64,000 bases of DNA from CAZSXU01 sp964610505 (GCA_964610505.1 CAZSXU010000002.1:186001-250000), one strand, 5' to 3'; shown: positions 1 through 9,452, numbered from the stretch's first letter. Numbers and translations are program-made. Notes: generated from the sequence alone by a model not told the origin.

Positions 1-131
1 TCCCCGTGGAGATCGCCAATCCGTTCCGGAAACTGGTCTGGAGCAACGAAATGCTGGTTGGAGCGCCCGAAGATCTGGCGCCTCACTTCATGGTCGCCAC
101 GGGGTTGGCGCTGAGAGGAGTCAAAAACTAG
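1..131 (+). CDS. pilM: PilM C-terminus (partial, type IV pilus assembly)
   Basis: Only the last 42 codons are in the window; the gene begins upstream. The translated tail reads VEIANPF near its start and ends APHFMVATGLALRGVKN. This matches the C-terminal end of PilM, the actin-like cytoplasmic protein that binds the N-terminus of PilN below the type IV pilus secretin. The stop codon is one base before the pilN start, consistent with translational coupling. The identification rests on the short tail plus the pilN-pilO-pilP-pilQ order that follows. Confidence 0.85.
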   Translation, partial: PVEIANPFRKLVWSNEMLVGAPEDLAPHFMVATGLALRGVKN

Positions 132-132
132 C

Positions 133-684
133 GTGTTCCGGATTAACCTGCTTCCCGAGGAGGCCCGTCCCCAGATGAGGGGCGGATTGCGCGTGCGGCG
201 CGGCATGTTGCTGACGCTGGCGTCGCTCGGTATCGTCCTGGTTTCGGTGGTGGGAACCGCCAGCTGGCAGGCACGGTCCATCAGCCGGCTTGAGACCCAG
301 GCGGTCGATCTGCGAGCCGAGGCGGAACGGTACGCCCCCCAGATCCATCTCGTGAAACAACTCCGTTCCAAGAAGTCGGACCTGGAGAAGCGGCTGGGCG
401 TGATCCATCAGCTCGATGAGAATCGAGGACTGAGGATCGCGGTCATGGACGATCTGTCCAGCGCCTTGCCCGAGTACGTCTGGCTCACTTCCTTCCTGGA
501 GTCGGAGAGCACCATCACGGTGGAGGGGGCGGCGTTCTCTTCGCTGGCCGTCTTTGAGTTCATGGTGGACCTGGAATCGATGCCGCGGTTTGCCGGTGTG
601 GAGCTGAGCAATCTAAAGCGTGCGAGTCAAGGCGAGGACGAGGTCACCCGGTTTACCCTGAAGACAAGACTGGTGGGGGGATAA
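133..684 (+). CDS. pilN: Type IV pilus assembly protein PilN
   Basis: 183 residues, usual for PilN. The N-terminus MFRINLLPEEARP is the conserved cytoplasmic motif that docks into PilM. One membrane segment follows at about residues 24-45, then a coiled coil at about 50-95 and a periplasmic ferredoxin-like domain. PilN with PilO forms the inner-membrane alignment complex of the pilus machine. The start is a GTG one base after the pilM stop; the next gene begins 7 nt after its end. The gene sits in an uninterrupted pilMNOPQ operon. Confidence 0.93.
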   Translation: MFRINLLPEEARPQMRGGLRVRRGMLLTLASLGIVLVSVVGTASWQARSISRLETQAVDLRAEAERYAPQIHLVKQLRSKKSDLEKRLGVIHQLDENRGLRIAVMDDLSSALPEYVWLTSFLESESTITVEGAAFSSLAVFEFMVDLESMPRFAGVELSNLKRASQGEDEVTRFTLKTRLVGG

Positions 685-691
685 GCGAACC

Positions 692-1336
692 ATGGCGGTT
701 GATCTGAAAGATCCCTTCGTTCAGAGGGCGATGCTGGCGGGCCTCGGTCTGGCGGGCGTCCTCTATCTGTTCTTCGGGACGTCGGTTCTCCCGATGTGCT
801 ACAAGCCGCAGGCGGCAAAGGCGAGAGAGATCCGTGCGGAAGTGGACCGCGTGAGCGCGGACGTGGTCCGGGCCAAACAAACGGCGCAGGGTTTGACCTC
901 GCTTCAGACGCAGTACGCCGAGCTGGAGGAAAGCTGGGCTCGCGCCCAGGCGATGCTGCCTGAGAAGAGTGAGATTCCCGACTTCCTGACGGGAGTCACC
1001 AAGTCGGCGCTGGACTGCGGATTGGACGTCCTCATGTTTGAACCGAAGAAGGCGGTCCGCTACGAGTTCTACAGCGAGAGCCCCGTCGCGATGAGGGTGG
1101 CGGGACGGTACCACCAGGCCGGGGAGTTTCTGGCCCGGGTGGCGAACCTCTCGAGACTCGTGAACGTCGAGAGAGTCCAGATTCGTGAGAGAACGGGTTC
1201 CGAGGATGAGGGGAATACGGTGGAAATGGAGCTGGTCCTCTCGGCGTATACCCTCGAGCAGGGACCGCCTCCTTCCCAGGCAGCGGCGGGTTCCGAAGCA
1301 TCGGCGGGTTCGACCCGCTCGACCAAGGCGCACTAG
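692..1336 (+). CDS. pilO: Type IV pilus assembly protein PilO
   Basis: 214 residues. A short cytoplasmic start is followed by a membrane segment at about residues 13-35 (AGLGLAGVLYLFFG), a coiled coil at about 45-95 and a periplasmic domain at about 100-200. This architecture and the position directly after pilN identify PilO, the PilN partner of the inner-membrane alignment subcomplex. The tail is Ala/Ser-rich and poorly conserved. The gap to the next gene is 10 nt. Confidence 0.9.
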   Translation: MAVDLKDPFVQRAMLAGLGLAGVLYLFFGTSVLPMCYKPQAAKAREIRAEVDRVSADVVRAKQTAQGLTSLQTQYAELEESWARAQAMLPEKSEIPDFLTGVTKSALDCGLDVLMFEPKKAVRYEFYSESPVAMRVAGRYHQAGEFLARVANLSRLVNVERVQIRERTGSEDEGNTVEMELVLSAYTLEQGPPPSQAAAGSEASAGSTRSTKAH

Positions 1337-1346
1337 AGGACGAATC

Positions 1347-2318
1347 ATGAAGATTCGCTCGGCATATGTGAGTGGGATTGTTGCTCTCTCGATCGCGGTG
1401 GGAGTCACGCTTTTGTCGCGGGCCGGGTTTCGGGAGTGCGGGGATTGGGTAGTCTCGACGGCGGTCGGATTTTTCTCGTGCCAGGACATTTCGCCGAGCG
1501 GCGGCGGGTTCATCGATCCTCCTCCGGCCTGCGCCTCCGAAGTGTCGGAGGACGGTCGAGAGCCTTCGGAATCGGCACGGCCCGAAACGCCTCCCGACCG
1601 AATCGAACTGGCGAAGGTCAAGAATAAGAAGGCAATGGCGGAAACCGGATTCGGCGTCGTGTCGGGCAAGGTTGGAGTATCGTTGGGCAGTGGGGAGTCG
1701 CCCGAATTCGAAGCGCCGGAGCTGGAAAGGCCGGACGTTCAGGATGTCGGGGAGCGCCCGGTATCCGACCCGAGGCGGCTCGCGAACCCCGGGTGGGAGG
1801 AGAAGGATCGGATCTGTGCGGGATCGCTGCCGCCGGTGGAGTGCCAGGTGGACGCCGTCGGTAGCTCGGCCCTCCCTGGGGAGGGTCGGATCGAAGCGGA
1901 GGGCTCGGCGGCCGGCGCCGATCGCGGCGAGCGCGAGCCGTCGCCGCCGGTGTTCGCGGAAACGGGCGATACTCGCCGCAGCGGCGATCCCCTCCGTCCC
2001 AAGTACGACTACCGGTCGCATGGGCGGAGGGACCCTTTCCGGCCACTGCTGTGCAAGGATGACGAGGAGGAAAGGCAAACCGACCGGTTGTATCTGGACG
2101 GGGCCAGACTCGTGGGCATCCTCTGGGGCGAGCGCGTGCTCGCTCTCCTGGAGGACAGCGAGACGGTCTCGTTCTGTCTTGAGAAGGGAGACCGCGTACA
2201 CAATGGGCGGTTGGTCGAGATTCGCCCGGACGCCGTTGTGTTCAATCAATACCGGTACGGAGGAACCGAGACCGTTACTCTGGAACTCGAAAAAAAGAAA
2301 AAGGCCGGTGGCTTATGA
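1347..2318 (+). CDS. pilP: PilP-like pilus assembly protein with long linker
   Basis: 323 residues from the ATG at 1347, much longer than typical PilP (about 170-180). Residues 1-25 are a hydrophobic signal or anchor. About 50-200 is a low-complexity acidic/proline linker. The folded part is C-terminal: the RRDPFRPLL motif near residue 225, then a beta-rich stretch resembling the PilP domain that contacts the PilQ N-domains. The stop overlaps the pilQ start by 4 nt. The assignment rests on operon position plus the DPFRP motif. The extended linker may span a wider periplasm, which is inference. Confidence 0.8.
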   Translation: MKIRSAYVSGIVALSIAVGVTLLSRAGFRECGDWVVSTAVGFFSCQDISPSGGGFIDPPPACASEVSEDGREPSESARPETPPDRIELAKVKNKKAMAETGFGVVSGKVGVSLGSGESPEFEAPELERPDVQDVGERPVSDPRRLANPGWEEKDRICAGSLPPVECQVDAVGSSALPGEGRIEAEGSAAGADRGEREPSPPVFAETGDTRRSGDPLRPKYDYRSHGRRDPFRPLLCKDDEEERQTDRLYLDGARLVGILWGERVLALLEDSETVSFCLEKGDRVHNGRLVEIRPDAVVFNQYRYGGTETVTLELEKKKKAGGL

Positions 2319-4015
2319 GAAGGAAATTCCGAACCGTCTGGATCTCCGGAGTTCTCGCGCTCGGCGTGGTTGCGACGCCCTGCTTCGCCAACCCCGAGAC
2401 CGTCGTCTCGAACGTGACGGCCGAACGTGCGGATCAGGGAACCTGCATCCTGCTGGCTGCGGACGGCCCGCTGAAGTACGTGGACTTCACGCTCACCGAT
2501 CCCGATCGAATCGTGGTCGATCTCTACGACGCCCGCCGACGTACGCCCATGGACAGGTTGGACGGTCCGGCGGGAACCGGCATCTCCGAGGTGCGGGTGA
2601 GCCAGTACAGCTATGAACCCAATCTGGTCACCCGGGCGGTGGTGGAGCTCGACCACCGAGCCCCCTACGTCATCAAACCGCTGGAGGGTGGTCTTCTCCT
2701 CGTGGTCAATCCCGTGGAGATTGGGGGTGGAAACGTCCCCCCGGTCCGCCGGGTCCTCGGAACGGGCTTCCCGGGACGGTCCGCGGTTGCCCCCGCGCCA
2801 GAGGCCGCCGCTCAAGCGGTCGTCGACGAACCGCAGCGGGTGCCCGAAGTCGGGGATGATCTGATCAGTCTTGACCTGCAGGACGCGGAAATCAATACGG
2901 TCCTTCGGAGCTTCAGCGAGTACGCCGGGGTCAGCATCGTCCCCGGGCCGGAGGTCAGGGGACTGGTTACGGTGAAGTTGGACGACGTTCCCTGGCGCGA
3001 CGCGCTCGACGTCGTGCTCAAGGCGCACGGGTTCTCCATCGTCGAGGAGAAGGGCGTGATTCGGGTCGGCGGATCGCAGACGATGGAGAACGAGGAAATC
3101 ACGCGGCAGGCGGCTGCTCGTAAGAAAGAGGAACTCCTGCCGCTGGAAACGCGGGTGCTGCGGATCAATTTCGCCAACGCCGAGGAACTCCGCGAGCCCC
3201 TCAGAAAGATGCTCTCGCAGCGAGGGTCCATCGAAGTCGAACCGAGAACCAACACGGTCCTGGTCACGGACATAGCCAAGAACGTCGAGAAGATCGCCAC
3301 GCTGGTCTTCGAACTGGACACGCGCACCCCGCAGGTGGAGATCAACGCCAAGCTGGTGGACGTGGATGCCTCCATCTCGCGAGACATGGGGATCGACTGG
3401 ACGGCCCTCGAATTGAAGGTGCCGTCGGTGAGCGCGGAGGGAGAGGTGACCGTCACGGCGGGGTTGATGAGTCCGGTGGGCCGGTTTTCGATCGGGAAGG
3501 TGGAGGGACCGAACGGGATGCTGGAGGCGACTCTGACGATGCTGGAGAGGGAGAACAAGGCCAGCATCATCTCGAACCCGCGAATCACGACGCTGGACAA
3601 CATGGAGGCCAGGATCCTGGTCGGAAAGAAGATCCCGTTGATCGTTTCCGACGAGGCCGGCAATCCCATCACGGAGTTGACGACGATCGGCATCCAGATG
3701 ACCGTGACCCCGCACATCAACGCGGATGGACAGATCACACTGGACCTGCACCCGGAGGTCAGTGATCTTGCGGCGCAGGCGACCGTGCAGGGCGGCATCA
3801 TCATCGTGACCAGCGAGGCCAGAACGCGCGTCATGGTCAGGAACGGAGAGACCGTCGTGATCGGCGGTCTGATCCGGAACAACGAGACCGAGTACACGAC
3901 GGGCGTCCCGTTCTTGAAGGGCCTTCCGCTGATCGGCCGGTTCTTCCGGTCGATGAGCACCAATATCGAGAAGCGGGAGCTGCTGATTTTCGTAACGCCC
4001 CGCATCGTGAGCTAG
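2315..4015 (+). CDS. pilQ: Type IV pilus secretin PilQ
   Basis: 566 residues. A signal peptide ends near Ala25. An AMIN-type domain spans about 30-130, a short N0/STN-like domain about 185-240 and a secretin N1 domain about 265-320. The beta-barrel secretin domain covers about 385-566 and ends with the diagnostic VPFLKGLPLIGRFF and LLIFVTPRIV motifs. It forms the outer-membrane pore through which pili, and possibly competence pili, pass. It is shorter than proteobacterial PilQ because it has a single AMIN domain. It is the last gene of the pilMNOPQ block; the following gene starts 16 nt downstream and may be cotranscribed. Confidence 0.95.
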   Translation: MRRKFRTVWISGVLALGVVATPCFANPETVVSNVTAERADQGTCILLAADGPLKYVDFTLTDPDRIVVDLYDARRRTPMDRLDGPAGTGISEVRVSQYSYEPNLVTRAVVELDHRAPYVIKPLEGGLLLVVNPVEIGGGNVPPVRRVLGTGFPGRSAVAPAPEAAAQAVVDEPQRVPEVGDDLISLDLQDAEINTVLRSFSEYAGVSIVPGPEVRGLVTVKLDDVPWRDALDVVLKAHGFSIVEEKGVIRVGGSQTMENEEITRQAAARKKEELLPLETRVLRINFANAEELREPLRKMLSQRGSIEVEPRTNTVLVTDIAKNVEKIATLVFELDTRTPQVEINAKLVDVDASISRDMGIDWTALELKVPSVSAEGEVTVTAGLMSPVGRFSIGKVEGPNGMLEATLTMLERENKASIISNPRITTLDNMEARILVGKKIPLIVSDEAGNPITELTTIGIQMTVTPHINADGQITLDLHPEVSDLAAQATVQGGIIIVTSEARTRVMVRNGETVVIGGLIRNNETEYTTGVPFLKGLPLIGRFFRSMSTNIEKRELLIFVTPRIVS

Positions 4016-4031
4016 AGGGACGGAGTCAACC

Positions 4032-7000
4032 ATGGATGAGCGAGCCCGGAAATACGACAGACGAACCCCGATGGTCTTCGGCGGCCATGGTGGACGAGTG
4101 GCGCTGGGATCTTCGCTGGGTCTCCTGCTGATCAGTCTTGCGCTCTGGATGGGATGCGCCGAAGAACCCGTCAGTCCTTCGGCGCCGCCCTTCGAACCGA
4201 ATCTGTTCCTCGAGACCGTGACGGCTTCTCCGGGACAGATGGGTGTCGGGGGCGCCACGGCGACGATCTCCGCCACGGTGGTGGACCGCGACGGAGTCAG
4301 GGTCGCCGGAGTCCCGGTGAGTTTCAACGCGGAATCCTGGGGAACCATCACCGAGAAATGCGCGACGGATTCGACCGGAGTGGCCCGGGCGCTCTTCACC
4401 TCCGGGTCCATGGAAGGCCTGGCCAGGATCACCGCCACCGTGGAAGCGTTCAGCAAGAGCACCGTTATCCTGATCGGCCAGGGGAGCCTTGAGGCGTTTC
4501 CGTCCATCCTCCTGGCCAACGGGATCCAGACCAGCACCATCACGGCCCAAGTCATCGGGGCCGCGGGACAGGCGGATTCCGGCAGTGTGGTGTCGTTTCA
4601 AACCACGGCGGGCAGCATCACGCCCCGGGGCGTCGCGGACGCGGCCGGCGTGGTCAAGGCCACGCTGACAACCACGGCGAGTGCCGAAGACATCTCCGCC
4701 GTGATCACGGCCACCATGGAATCGGGCGATCCCGAGTCGGAAAACGAACCCTTCGGGATCACGCTGGTGACGTTCAAAGGTCTGAAAATGACGGTGGACT
4801 CGTCTCCACTCTTGATTCCTGCGGACGGAAGCTCGGAAGCCACGATTCGGGCCTCGCTCAAAGAGACGTCTTCGAAAGTTCCCATCGCCAACGAGTTCGT
4901 GCGGTTTGCGACGGACCGCGGGGAGATGGTCGGACAAGTCCAGACCGATGAACGTGGGCAGGCGGAGAGTCAGCTGACGAGTTCGCTCAGTCCCGGCACG
5001 GCGACGGTCATCGCGAGCTACGGGAACACCCTTTCCGACACGGTCGAAGTCGTGTTTTCGAGCCTGGAATTGAGCCTCTCGGGTTCGCCGTCCTGGGCTC
5101 ACGGAGATGGTGTGAGCGAGGTGGAAATTCGGGCGATTCTGAAGGATCTGGGAGGCGAGGCCCTGACACAGCGGACCGTCGAGTTCGATTCGGACATCGG
5201 GACCGTCAGCGCACGGGATACGACCAGCGCCACGGGTCTGGCGCTGGCGACCTTCACGGCGCCGTCCAGCGCGACGGACACCACGGCGGTGGTCTCCGTG
5301 ACGGCGCTCGGCGTCACCTCACTGCTGGAGATTCCCATTCGAGGGTTGAGTCTGATGGGCGAGGCTGATCCTGCGAGCCTCGTGGCCGACGGCAGCTCCC
5401 AGTCGGAGATTCAAATCACTCTCGTAGAGGCCGAATCGGGTCTGCCCCTGGGCAGTCGCAAGATCCGGCTGGAGACCAATCTGGGCACGGTGGATTCGGT
5501 GGCCGTGACAAACTCGTCCGGAATCGCCGCGGCCACGTTCCACGGCGGCTCCCATACGGGAACCGCGACCCTCGTCCTGGAGTACGGCGACGGACTCACC
5601 TCGTCGCTGGAAATCGAGCTGGTCGCGGCCAACGTCGCGTCGGTGGTTCTCAGTTGCCGTCCGGGGGCGATATTCGCGGACGGGTTCAGCAGCGCCGAGA
5701 TCCAGGCGTTCGTCAAAGATACCGGCAACCGGGCGGTTCCGGACGGTCTGATCGTCAGCTTCTACACCTCGGGCGGGCTGATCACGGCCCAGGCTCACAC
5801 GATCGACGGCGTGGCCAACGCGATTCTCCGGAGCGGTACGATGGTGGAGGCGAACGTGGAGATTGTCGCGGTCTGCCAGGGGGTTTCGGACACCACGCAT
5901 GTCGATTTCGTGCCCGGCGTGCCGGCAACGATGCAGCTGACCGTATCGCCCGACTCCATTCCGGCCGACGGGACGACCACGGCGAGTCTTGTTGCGACGG
6001 TGCAGGACTCCATCGGGCACCCGGTCGAGGACAAGACCCTGGTGACCTTCCGGATCATTGTGGGGTTGGCGGACACGGTGGCGGCCGATACGGTGATCGT
6101 CAGTTCGACGACCAGCGGAGGGATGGCGTCGACGTCCTACACGGCGGCTACGCGAGCGGGACTTGCGATGGTTACGGCGGCGGCCGGAGCCGTGGTCGCC
6201 GAGGCCACGCTGGTGCTGACGGCCTCCGGGGTGTCCAGCATCGTCCTGTCCGCCGACGAGTCTTCCATTACGGTGAGGGGTGTGGGAGGGGTGGAGACGG
6301 CCAGAATCACGGCGGAGGTCCGCGACAAGAACGGCAATCCGGTGGAGGAGGGGACCGAAGTGGACTTCTCCATCGTCGCCGGGCCGGGAGGACCCACCGA
6401 GGAGAACCTCAACAATCAGGGCTGGGGGCCGGTACAGATCCCGACTGCGAACGGAAGGGCCTCGGTAACGCTGAGTGCCGGGACCAAATCCGGCGTGGTG
6501 GGTGTCTCCGCGGTCTGCGCCGGAATCGAGGCGCTGGATGCGGAAATCACGATTGATTCGGGACCTCCCGATACCCTGACGACATCGGTGAACCTGGGTC
6601 TCGTGGCGGAGGGAGGCGATGGAACTTACTTCTTGATCGTCTCCAGCATCGTCAAAGACGTCTACGGAAACCCGGTCGAGGACGGAACCGCCGTGTACTA
6701 CGATCTGGATCCCAGCCCGCCGCACGTGATGATCGAGGGCAATGCGTACACCGGGAATCCCATCGACTGCAACCAGACCTGGCCCGCGCCCGCGATGGAG
6801 GGCGTCGCGCGAACCTGCCTCAGCTATGCCAGCGAAGACGTTTTCGAGACCGTCGGGATTCGGGCGCATACCTTCAACGGGTCCAGAGAGATCGAGAACT
6901 ACTATGAGGTCAGCATGCCGCTGGTCGCGGGAGAACTCCTGATGGTGGCCAGCCCGACCACGTTGAGTGAGGAGTACAATACGAGTGTGATCGCCGTGAC

Positions 7001-7229
7001 CCTGCTGGACAAGTATGCCCATTTCATCGACGGAGCGGTGATCGATTTCTACAGCGACAGCGGGCGGGCGACGTGCAGTCCGTTCACGGCCGTTACCGAT
7101 GAGAGCGGAATGGCAGGCACGCTTGTCACGGTGGCGTTCGAAGAGGACGACGTCGGACTGTTGTTCTCCGTCAAGGCCAGAGTCCGCAACACAAGTGTGG
7201 AGACGACCGTCGACTTGAAGGTCGAGTAG
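4032..7229 (+). CDS. Large Ig-like (Big_1/invasin-type) repeat protein
   Basis: 1065 residues. A hydrophobic segment at about 26-41 ends in MGC, so it is either a lipoprotein with an imperfect lipobox or a signal-anchored protein. The rest is about ten degenerate beta-sandwich repeats of 90-100 residues. Each starts with a short strand followed by a motif like xxADGxSxxxI and then xxDxxGxPVxxxxVxF. This is the bacterial Ig-like Big_1/invasin/intimin pattern. No enzymatic motif is visible. It lies 16 nt after pilQ with its own ribosome-binding site, so a role as an adhesin or secretin-associated surface protein is suggested by position only. Confidence 0.8.
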   Translation: MDERARKYDRRTPMVFGGHGGRVALGSSLGLLLISLALWMGCAEEPVSPSAPPFEPNLFLETVTASPGQMGVGGATATISATVVDRDGVRVAGVPVSFNAESWGTITEKCATDSTGVARALFTSGSMEGLARITATVEAFSKSTVILIGQGSLEAFPSILLANGIQTSTITAQVIGAAGQADSGSVVSFQTTAGSITPRGVADAAGVVKATLTTTASAEDISAVITATMESGDPESENEPFGITLVTFKGLKMTVDSSPLLIPADGSSEATIRASLKETSSKVPIANEFVRFATDRGEMVGQVQTDERGQAESQLTSSLSPGTATVIASYGNTLSDTVEVVFSSLELSLSGSPSWAHGDGVSEVEIRAILKDLGGEALTQRTVEFDSDIGTVSARDTTSATGLALATFTAPSSATDTTAVVSVTALGVTSLLEIPIRGLSLMGEADPASLVADGSSQSEIQITLVEAESGLPLGSRKIRLETNLGTVDSVAVTNSSGIAAATFHGGSHTGTATLVLEYGDGLTSSLEIELVAANVASVVLSCRPGAIFADGFSSAEIQAFVKDTGNRAVPDGLIVSFYTSGGLITAQAHTIDGVANAILRSGTMVEANVEIVAVCQGVSDTTHVDFVPGVPATMQLTVSPDSIPADGTTTASLVATVQDSIGHPVEDKTLVTFRIIVGLADTVAADTVIVSSTTSGGMASTSYTAATRAGLAMVTAAAGAVVAEATLVLTASGVSSIVLSADESSITVRGVGGVETARITAEVRDKNGNPVEEGTEVDFSIVAGPGGPTEENLNNQGWGPVQIPTANGRASVTLSAGTKSGVVGVSAVCAGIEALDAEITIDSGPPDTLTTSVNLGLVAEGGDGTYFLIVSSIVKDVYGNPVEDGTAVYYDLDPSPPHVMIEGNAYTGNPIDCNQTWPAPAMEGVARTCLSYASEDVFETVGIRAHTFNGSREIENYYEVSMPLVAGELLMVASPTTLSEEYNTSVIAVTLLDKYAHFIDGAVIDFYSDSGRATCSPFTAVTDESGMAGTLVTVAFEEDDVGLLFSVKARVRNTSVETTVDLKVE

Positions 7230-7260
7230 CGCAAATGCCTGCGCTCGAGGAGTGGTTTCG

Positions 7261-8031
7261 ATGAAGCAGCTTGTGGCATTCGTGGTTTCCGGTTTCGTGC
7301 TGTGGGGCGCCGCGGCCGAGGCCGTGGTCGTCGGCAACCCGGGTGGAGTGATTGGAAAAGGGGAAATCGCCCTTGGACTGGAGAGCGAACGCTTCAAAGA
7401 CGCGTTCGAGAGCGACGAAGTCCGGTCGCAGAGATTCCTGGCGAAGCTCACCTACGGTCTCACGCGCAACATCGACGTCTTCGCAAAGGGGGGAACGGGC
7501 GCGCTCAACGTGGATTCCCCGGGCGTGACAAACACCTCGGGATTCGAGGGCGACTCCCGGATGGCGCTCGGCGGAGGCGTACGCCTGGAATCCGGTGCCG
7601 TGCCTTCGCTCGGGAATTCTCGGTTTTTCACGAGTGTCCAATGGTTGCAGTTCGAATCCAGGGGCGAGTTCGTGCGTCGGGAGACGTACAAGGGATGGAC
7701 CTGGGACGAACGGCTGGAGACGTCATACCGATGGCGGGAGATCGGCGCGGCATTCGGTCTCGCGCGCTCTTTCGAGAAGGTTTCGGTCTACACCGGACTG
7801 GCTTTCACGCGGGTCTTCGGATCGGTGGACCGCGAACAGTTTGTGCTCTCCGAGGATACGTCGGTGAAGGTCGGCGATGGAGAAGAGACTTTCAGTGAGG
7901 GCCCGGGAACCGGACTCTTCCTGGGGTTTGATTTCCCCCTGTCGCCGACGTTTCGACTGAGCACGGAGTACCAGCTCAACGACCGAGAGCATGGGAGCTT
8001 CTTCATCGGGATCTGCGAGAGAATGGACTGA
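7261..8031 (+). CDS. Outer-membrane beta-barrel protein, unknown function
   Basis: 256 residues from an ATG with AGGAG 8 nt upstream; a GTG 9 nt earlier is less well placed. Residues 1-20 form a cleavable signal peptide. The mature part is alternating amphipathic beta strands separated by acidic loops, ending in a strand close to the C-terminus, as in small porin-like barrels. No family is recognised. It is 31 nt after the Ig-repeat gene and is the last gene before a GC-rich hairpin, so it probably closes the pil transcription unit. Confidence 0.7.
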   Translation: MKQLVAFVVSGFVLWGAAAEAVVVGNPGGVIGKGEIALGLESERFKDAFESDEVRSQRFLAKLTYGLTRNIDVFAKGGTGALNVDSPGVTNTSGFEGDSRMALGGGVRLESGAVPSLGNSRFFTSVQWLQFESRGEFVRRETYKGWTWDERLETSYRWREIGAAFGLARSFEKVSVYTGLAFTRVFGSVDREQFVLSEDTSVKVGDGEETFSEGPGTGLFLGFDFPLSPTFRLSTEYQLNDREHGSFFIGICERMD

Positions 8032-8090
8032 TCGATTCGCCGACCAGATGGAAGTCGGCCAGAGATTTCACAGATGGCATGGGTGAGACA

Positions 8091-8112
8091 GGCCGGGGCG
8101 GGTGCCCCGGCC
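8091..8112 (+). terminator. GC-rich hairpin, probable terminator of the pil block
   Basis: A perfect 9-bp stem (GGCCGGGGC / GCCCCGGCC) with a 4-nt loop lies 59 nt after the beta-barrel stop. It is followed by a short T-containing stretch rather than a true T-run, so intrinsic termination is probable but not certain. Confidence 0.55.
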
Positions 8113-8211
8113 TTCGCTTCGGGGGTGCGTGCGTGTCGTTGGTGTCGTCATCGGAAGGAAGACGCGTGCCGGCGTTCCGATACGGCGGGCATGCCCGTTC
8201 GGCGAATCCGC

Positions 8212-8240
8212 TTGACAGATGTCCTCGCGGTTGCTACGGA
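8212..8240 (+). promoter_or_regulatory. Candidate promoter upstream of rsmD
   Basis: A perfect -35 TTGACA lies at 8212-8217, with 17 nt of spacer. The matching -10 (TACGGA) is weak; an overlapping GATAAA gives a 21-nt spacer. It lies about 110 nt upstream of rsmD in the only gap between the pil block and rsmD. The remainder of the 8032-8351 gap holds the hairpin at 8091 and nothing else recognisable apart from a short AGATTTCACAGATGG repeat copy at 8063. Confidence 0.4.
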
Positions 8241-8351
8241 TAAAGGGTGTCTTCGCACGTCTTCTTCATGAGTAGGGGGTGGGGGAGGGTGGGGTGTCCA
8301 CAGAGTTGAGTGATCTCTGCCCGAAAGCCGAGTGCGTTGAATCGAGGGTCA

Positions 8352-8912
8352 ATGATCCGGGTCACGGGCGGAACCTTCTGCGGTCGTAGGTTGAAAACGG
8401 TACGGGGCGCAGGGTCACGGCCGACCCTTTCGCGCGTTCGGGAAGCTGCGTTTAACATCCTCGGAAATGTCCTGGCGGATTCGACGTTTCTAGACCTTTT
8501 CGCCGGGGTCGGGACCATGGGTATCGAGGCGCTGAGCCGGGGGGCGGCCGGGGCCGTGTTCGTCGAGACCGATGGCCGATGCCGGCGCGTGCTCTTCGAG
8601 AATCTGTCGACTCTGGGGCTGCAGGACCGGGCGCACGTGGTGGCCATGGACTCGATCCGCTGGCTCCAGCAGGTCCCCTTTGCCGCGGACATCGTGTTCG
8701 CCGATCCGCCCTACAACACGGGCCTCGCATCTCGAGTTCTGGAAGTTCTGGGAAAAGGTGGCTCCGGTGGGGTCGGGTGTGTCATGATCCAACACGGGCC
8801 GGGGGAGGTCCTGCCGGACCGGGCCGGTGGTCTGTCCCGAACTCGTTGGCGTAGCTACGGCGACACGGTATTGGACATCTACGAACCGACAGACAATGAC
8901 GGAGCAGAGTGA
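8352..8912 (+). CDS. rsmD: 16S rRNA (guanine-966 N2) methyltransferase RsmD
   Basis: 186 residues, standard RsmD size. The N-terminus MIRVTGGTFCGRRLKTVRG and the PTLSRVREAAFNIL segment are RsmD signatures. The SAM-binding loop is LDLFAGVGTMGIEALSRGA (about 48-66) and the catalytic DPPY motif is at 118-121. The enzyme methylates G966 of 16S rRNA during 30S assembly. The start at 8352 was chosen because homologues begin MIRV at this point. It overlaps nothing upstream and runs directly into coaD, a very common rsmD-coaD pairing. Confidence 0.95.
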   Translation: MIRVTGGTFCGRRLKTVRGAGSRPTLSRVREAAFNILGNVLADSTFLDLFAGVGTMGIEALSRGAAGAVFVETDGRCRRVLFENLSTLGLQDRAHVVAMDSIRWLQQVPFAADIVFADPPYNTGLASRVLEVLGKGGSGGVGCVMIQHGPGEVLPDRAGGLSRTRWRSYGDTVLDIYEPTDNDGAE

Positions 8913-8929
8913 CTGCGGAGGAGGATCCC

Positions 8930-9415
8930 ATGCGTGTGCTGCTTTACCCGGGAACGTTCGATCCCGTGACCGAGGGGCACGTGGATTTGATGAGGCGGGG
9001 GCTCCGGTTGTTCGACAGGCTCCTGGTGGCCGTGGCCAAGGGAGCGGACAAAGAACCGCTCTTCGGCCTGGACGAGAGGGTGGAGATGATCCGGCAGGCC
9101 ACGCGCTCCCTGGACGGCGTAGAGGTGACGCCGTTTAGGGGCCTGGTGGTGGACTTCGCGAGGAAGAACAAGGTGAGCGCCATCCTCAGAGGACTCCGCG
9201 CCGTGTCGGACTTCGAGTACGAGTTTCAAATGGCGCTCATGAACCGGCGTCTGGATCAGGATGTGGAGACCATCTTCCTGATGCCCAGTGCGCGCTATAC
9301 GTATCTGAGCGCGTCAATCGTCCGGGAAGTGGCGAAGATGGGTGGGGACGTGAGCACGCTGGTTCCGGAGATTGTCCAGACGAGGCTGAAGGGCAAGTTC
9401 ACCAAACCGCGATGA
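8930..9415 (+). CDS. coaD: Phosphopantetheine adenylyltransferase
   Basis: 161 residues, as in E. coli CoaD. The nucleotidyltransferase motif GTFDPVTEGH occupies residues 8-17, and SASIVRE lies near residue 130. It transfers AMP from ATP to 4'-phosphopantetheine, the penultimate step of coenzyme A synthesis. The ATG at 8930 is preceded by a strong GGAGGAGG; an in-frame GTG 21 nt earlier lies upstream of that site and is unlikely. Coupled to rsmD (18 nt gap). Confidence 0.96.
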   Translation: MRVLLYPGTFDPVTEGHVDLMRRGLRLFDRLLVAVAKGADKEPLFGLDERVEMIRQATRSLDGVEVTPFRGLVVDFARKNKVSAILRGLRAVSDFEYEFQMALMNRRLDQDVETIFLMPSARYTYLSASIVREVAKMGGDVSTLVPEIVQTRLKGKFTKPR

Positions 9416-9452
9416 TGCATGAACTTGGGTCTTTCGCCCCAGCATCATCGAT

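Noticed and set aside
2246..4555. 769-codon minus-strand open frame opposite pilQ and the Ig-repeat gene
   Set aside because: Low-complexity His/Arg/Asp-rich translation typical of the antisense of high-GC genes; pilQ on the other strand is unmistakable.
8074..8271. 65-codon plus-strand frame between the barrel gene and rsmD
   Set aside because: It contains the terminator hairpin and the candidate promoter, has no ribosome-binding site and no recognisable content.
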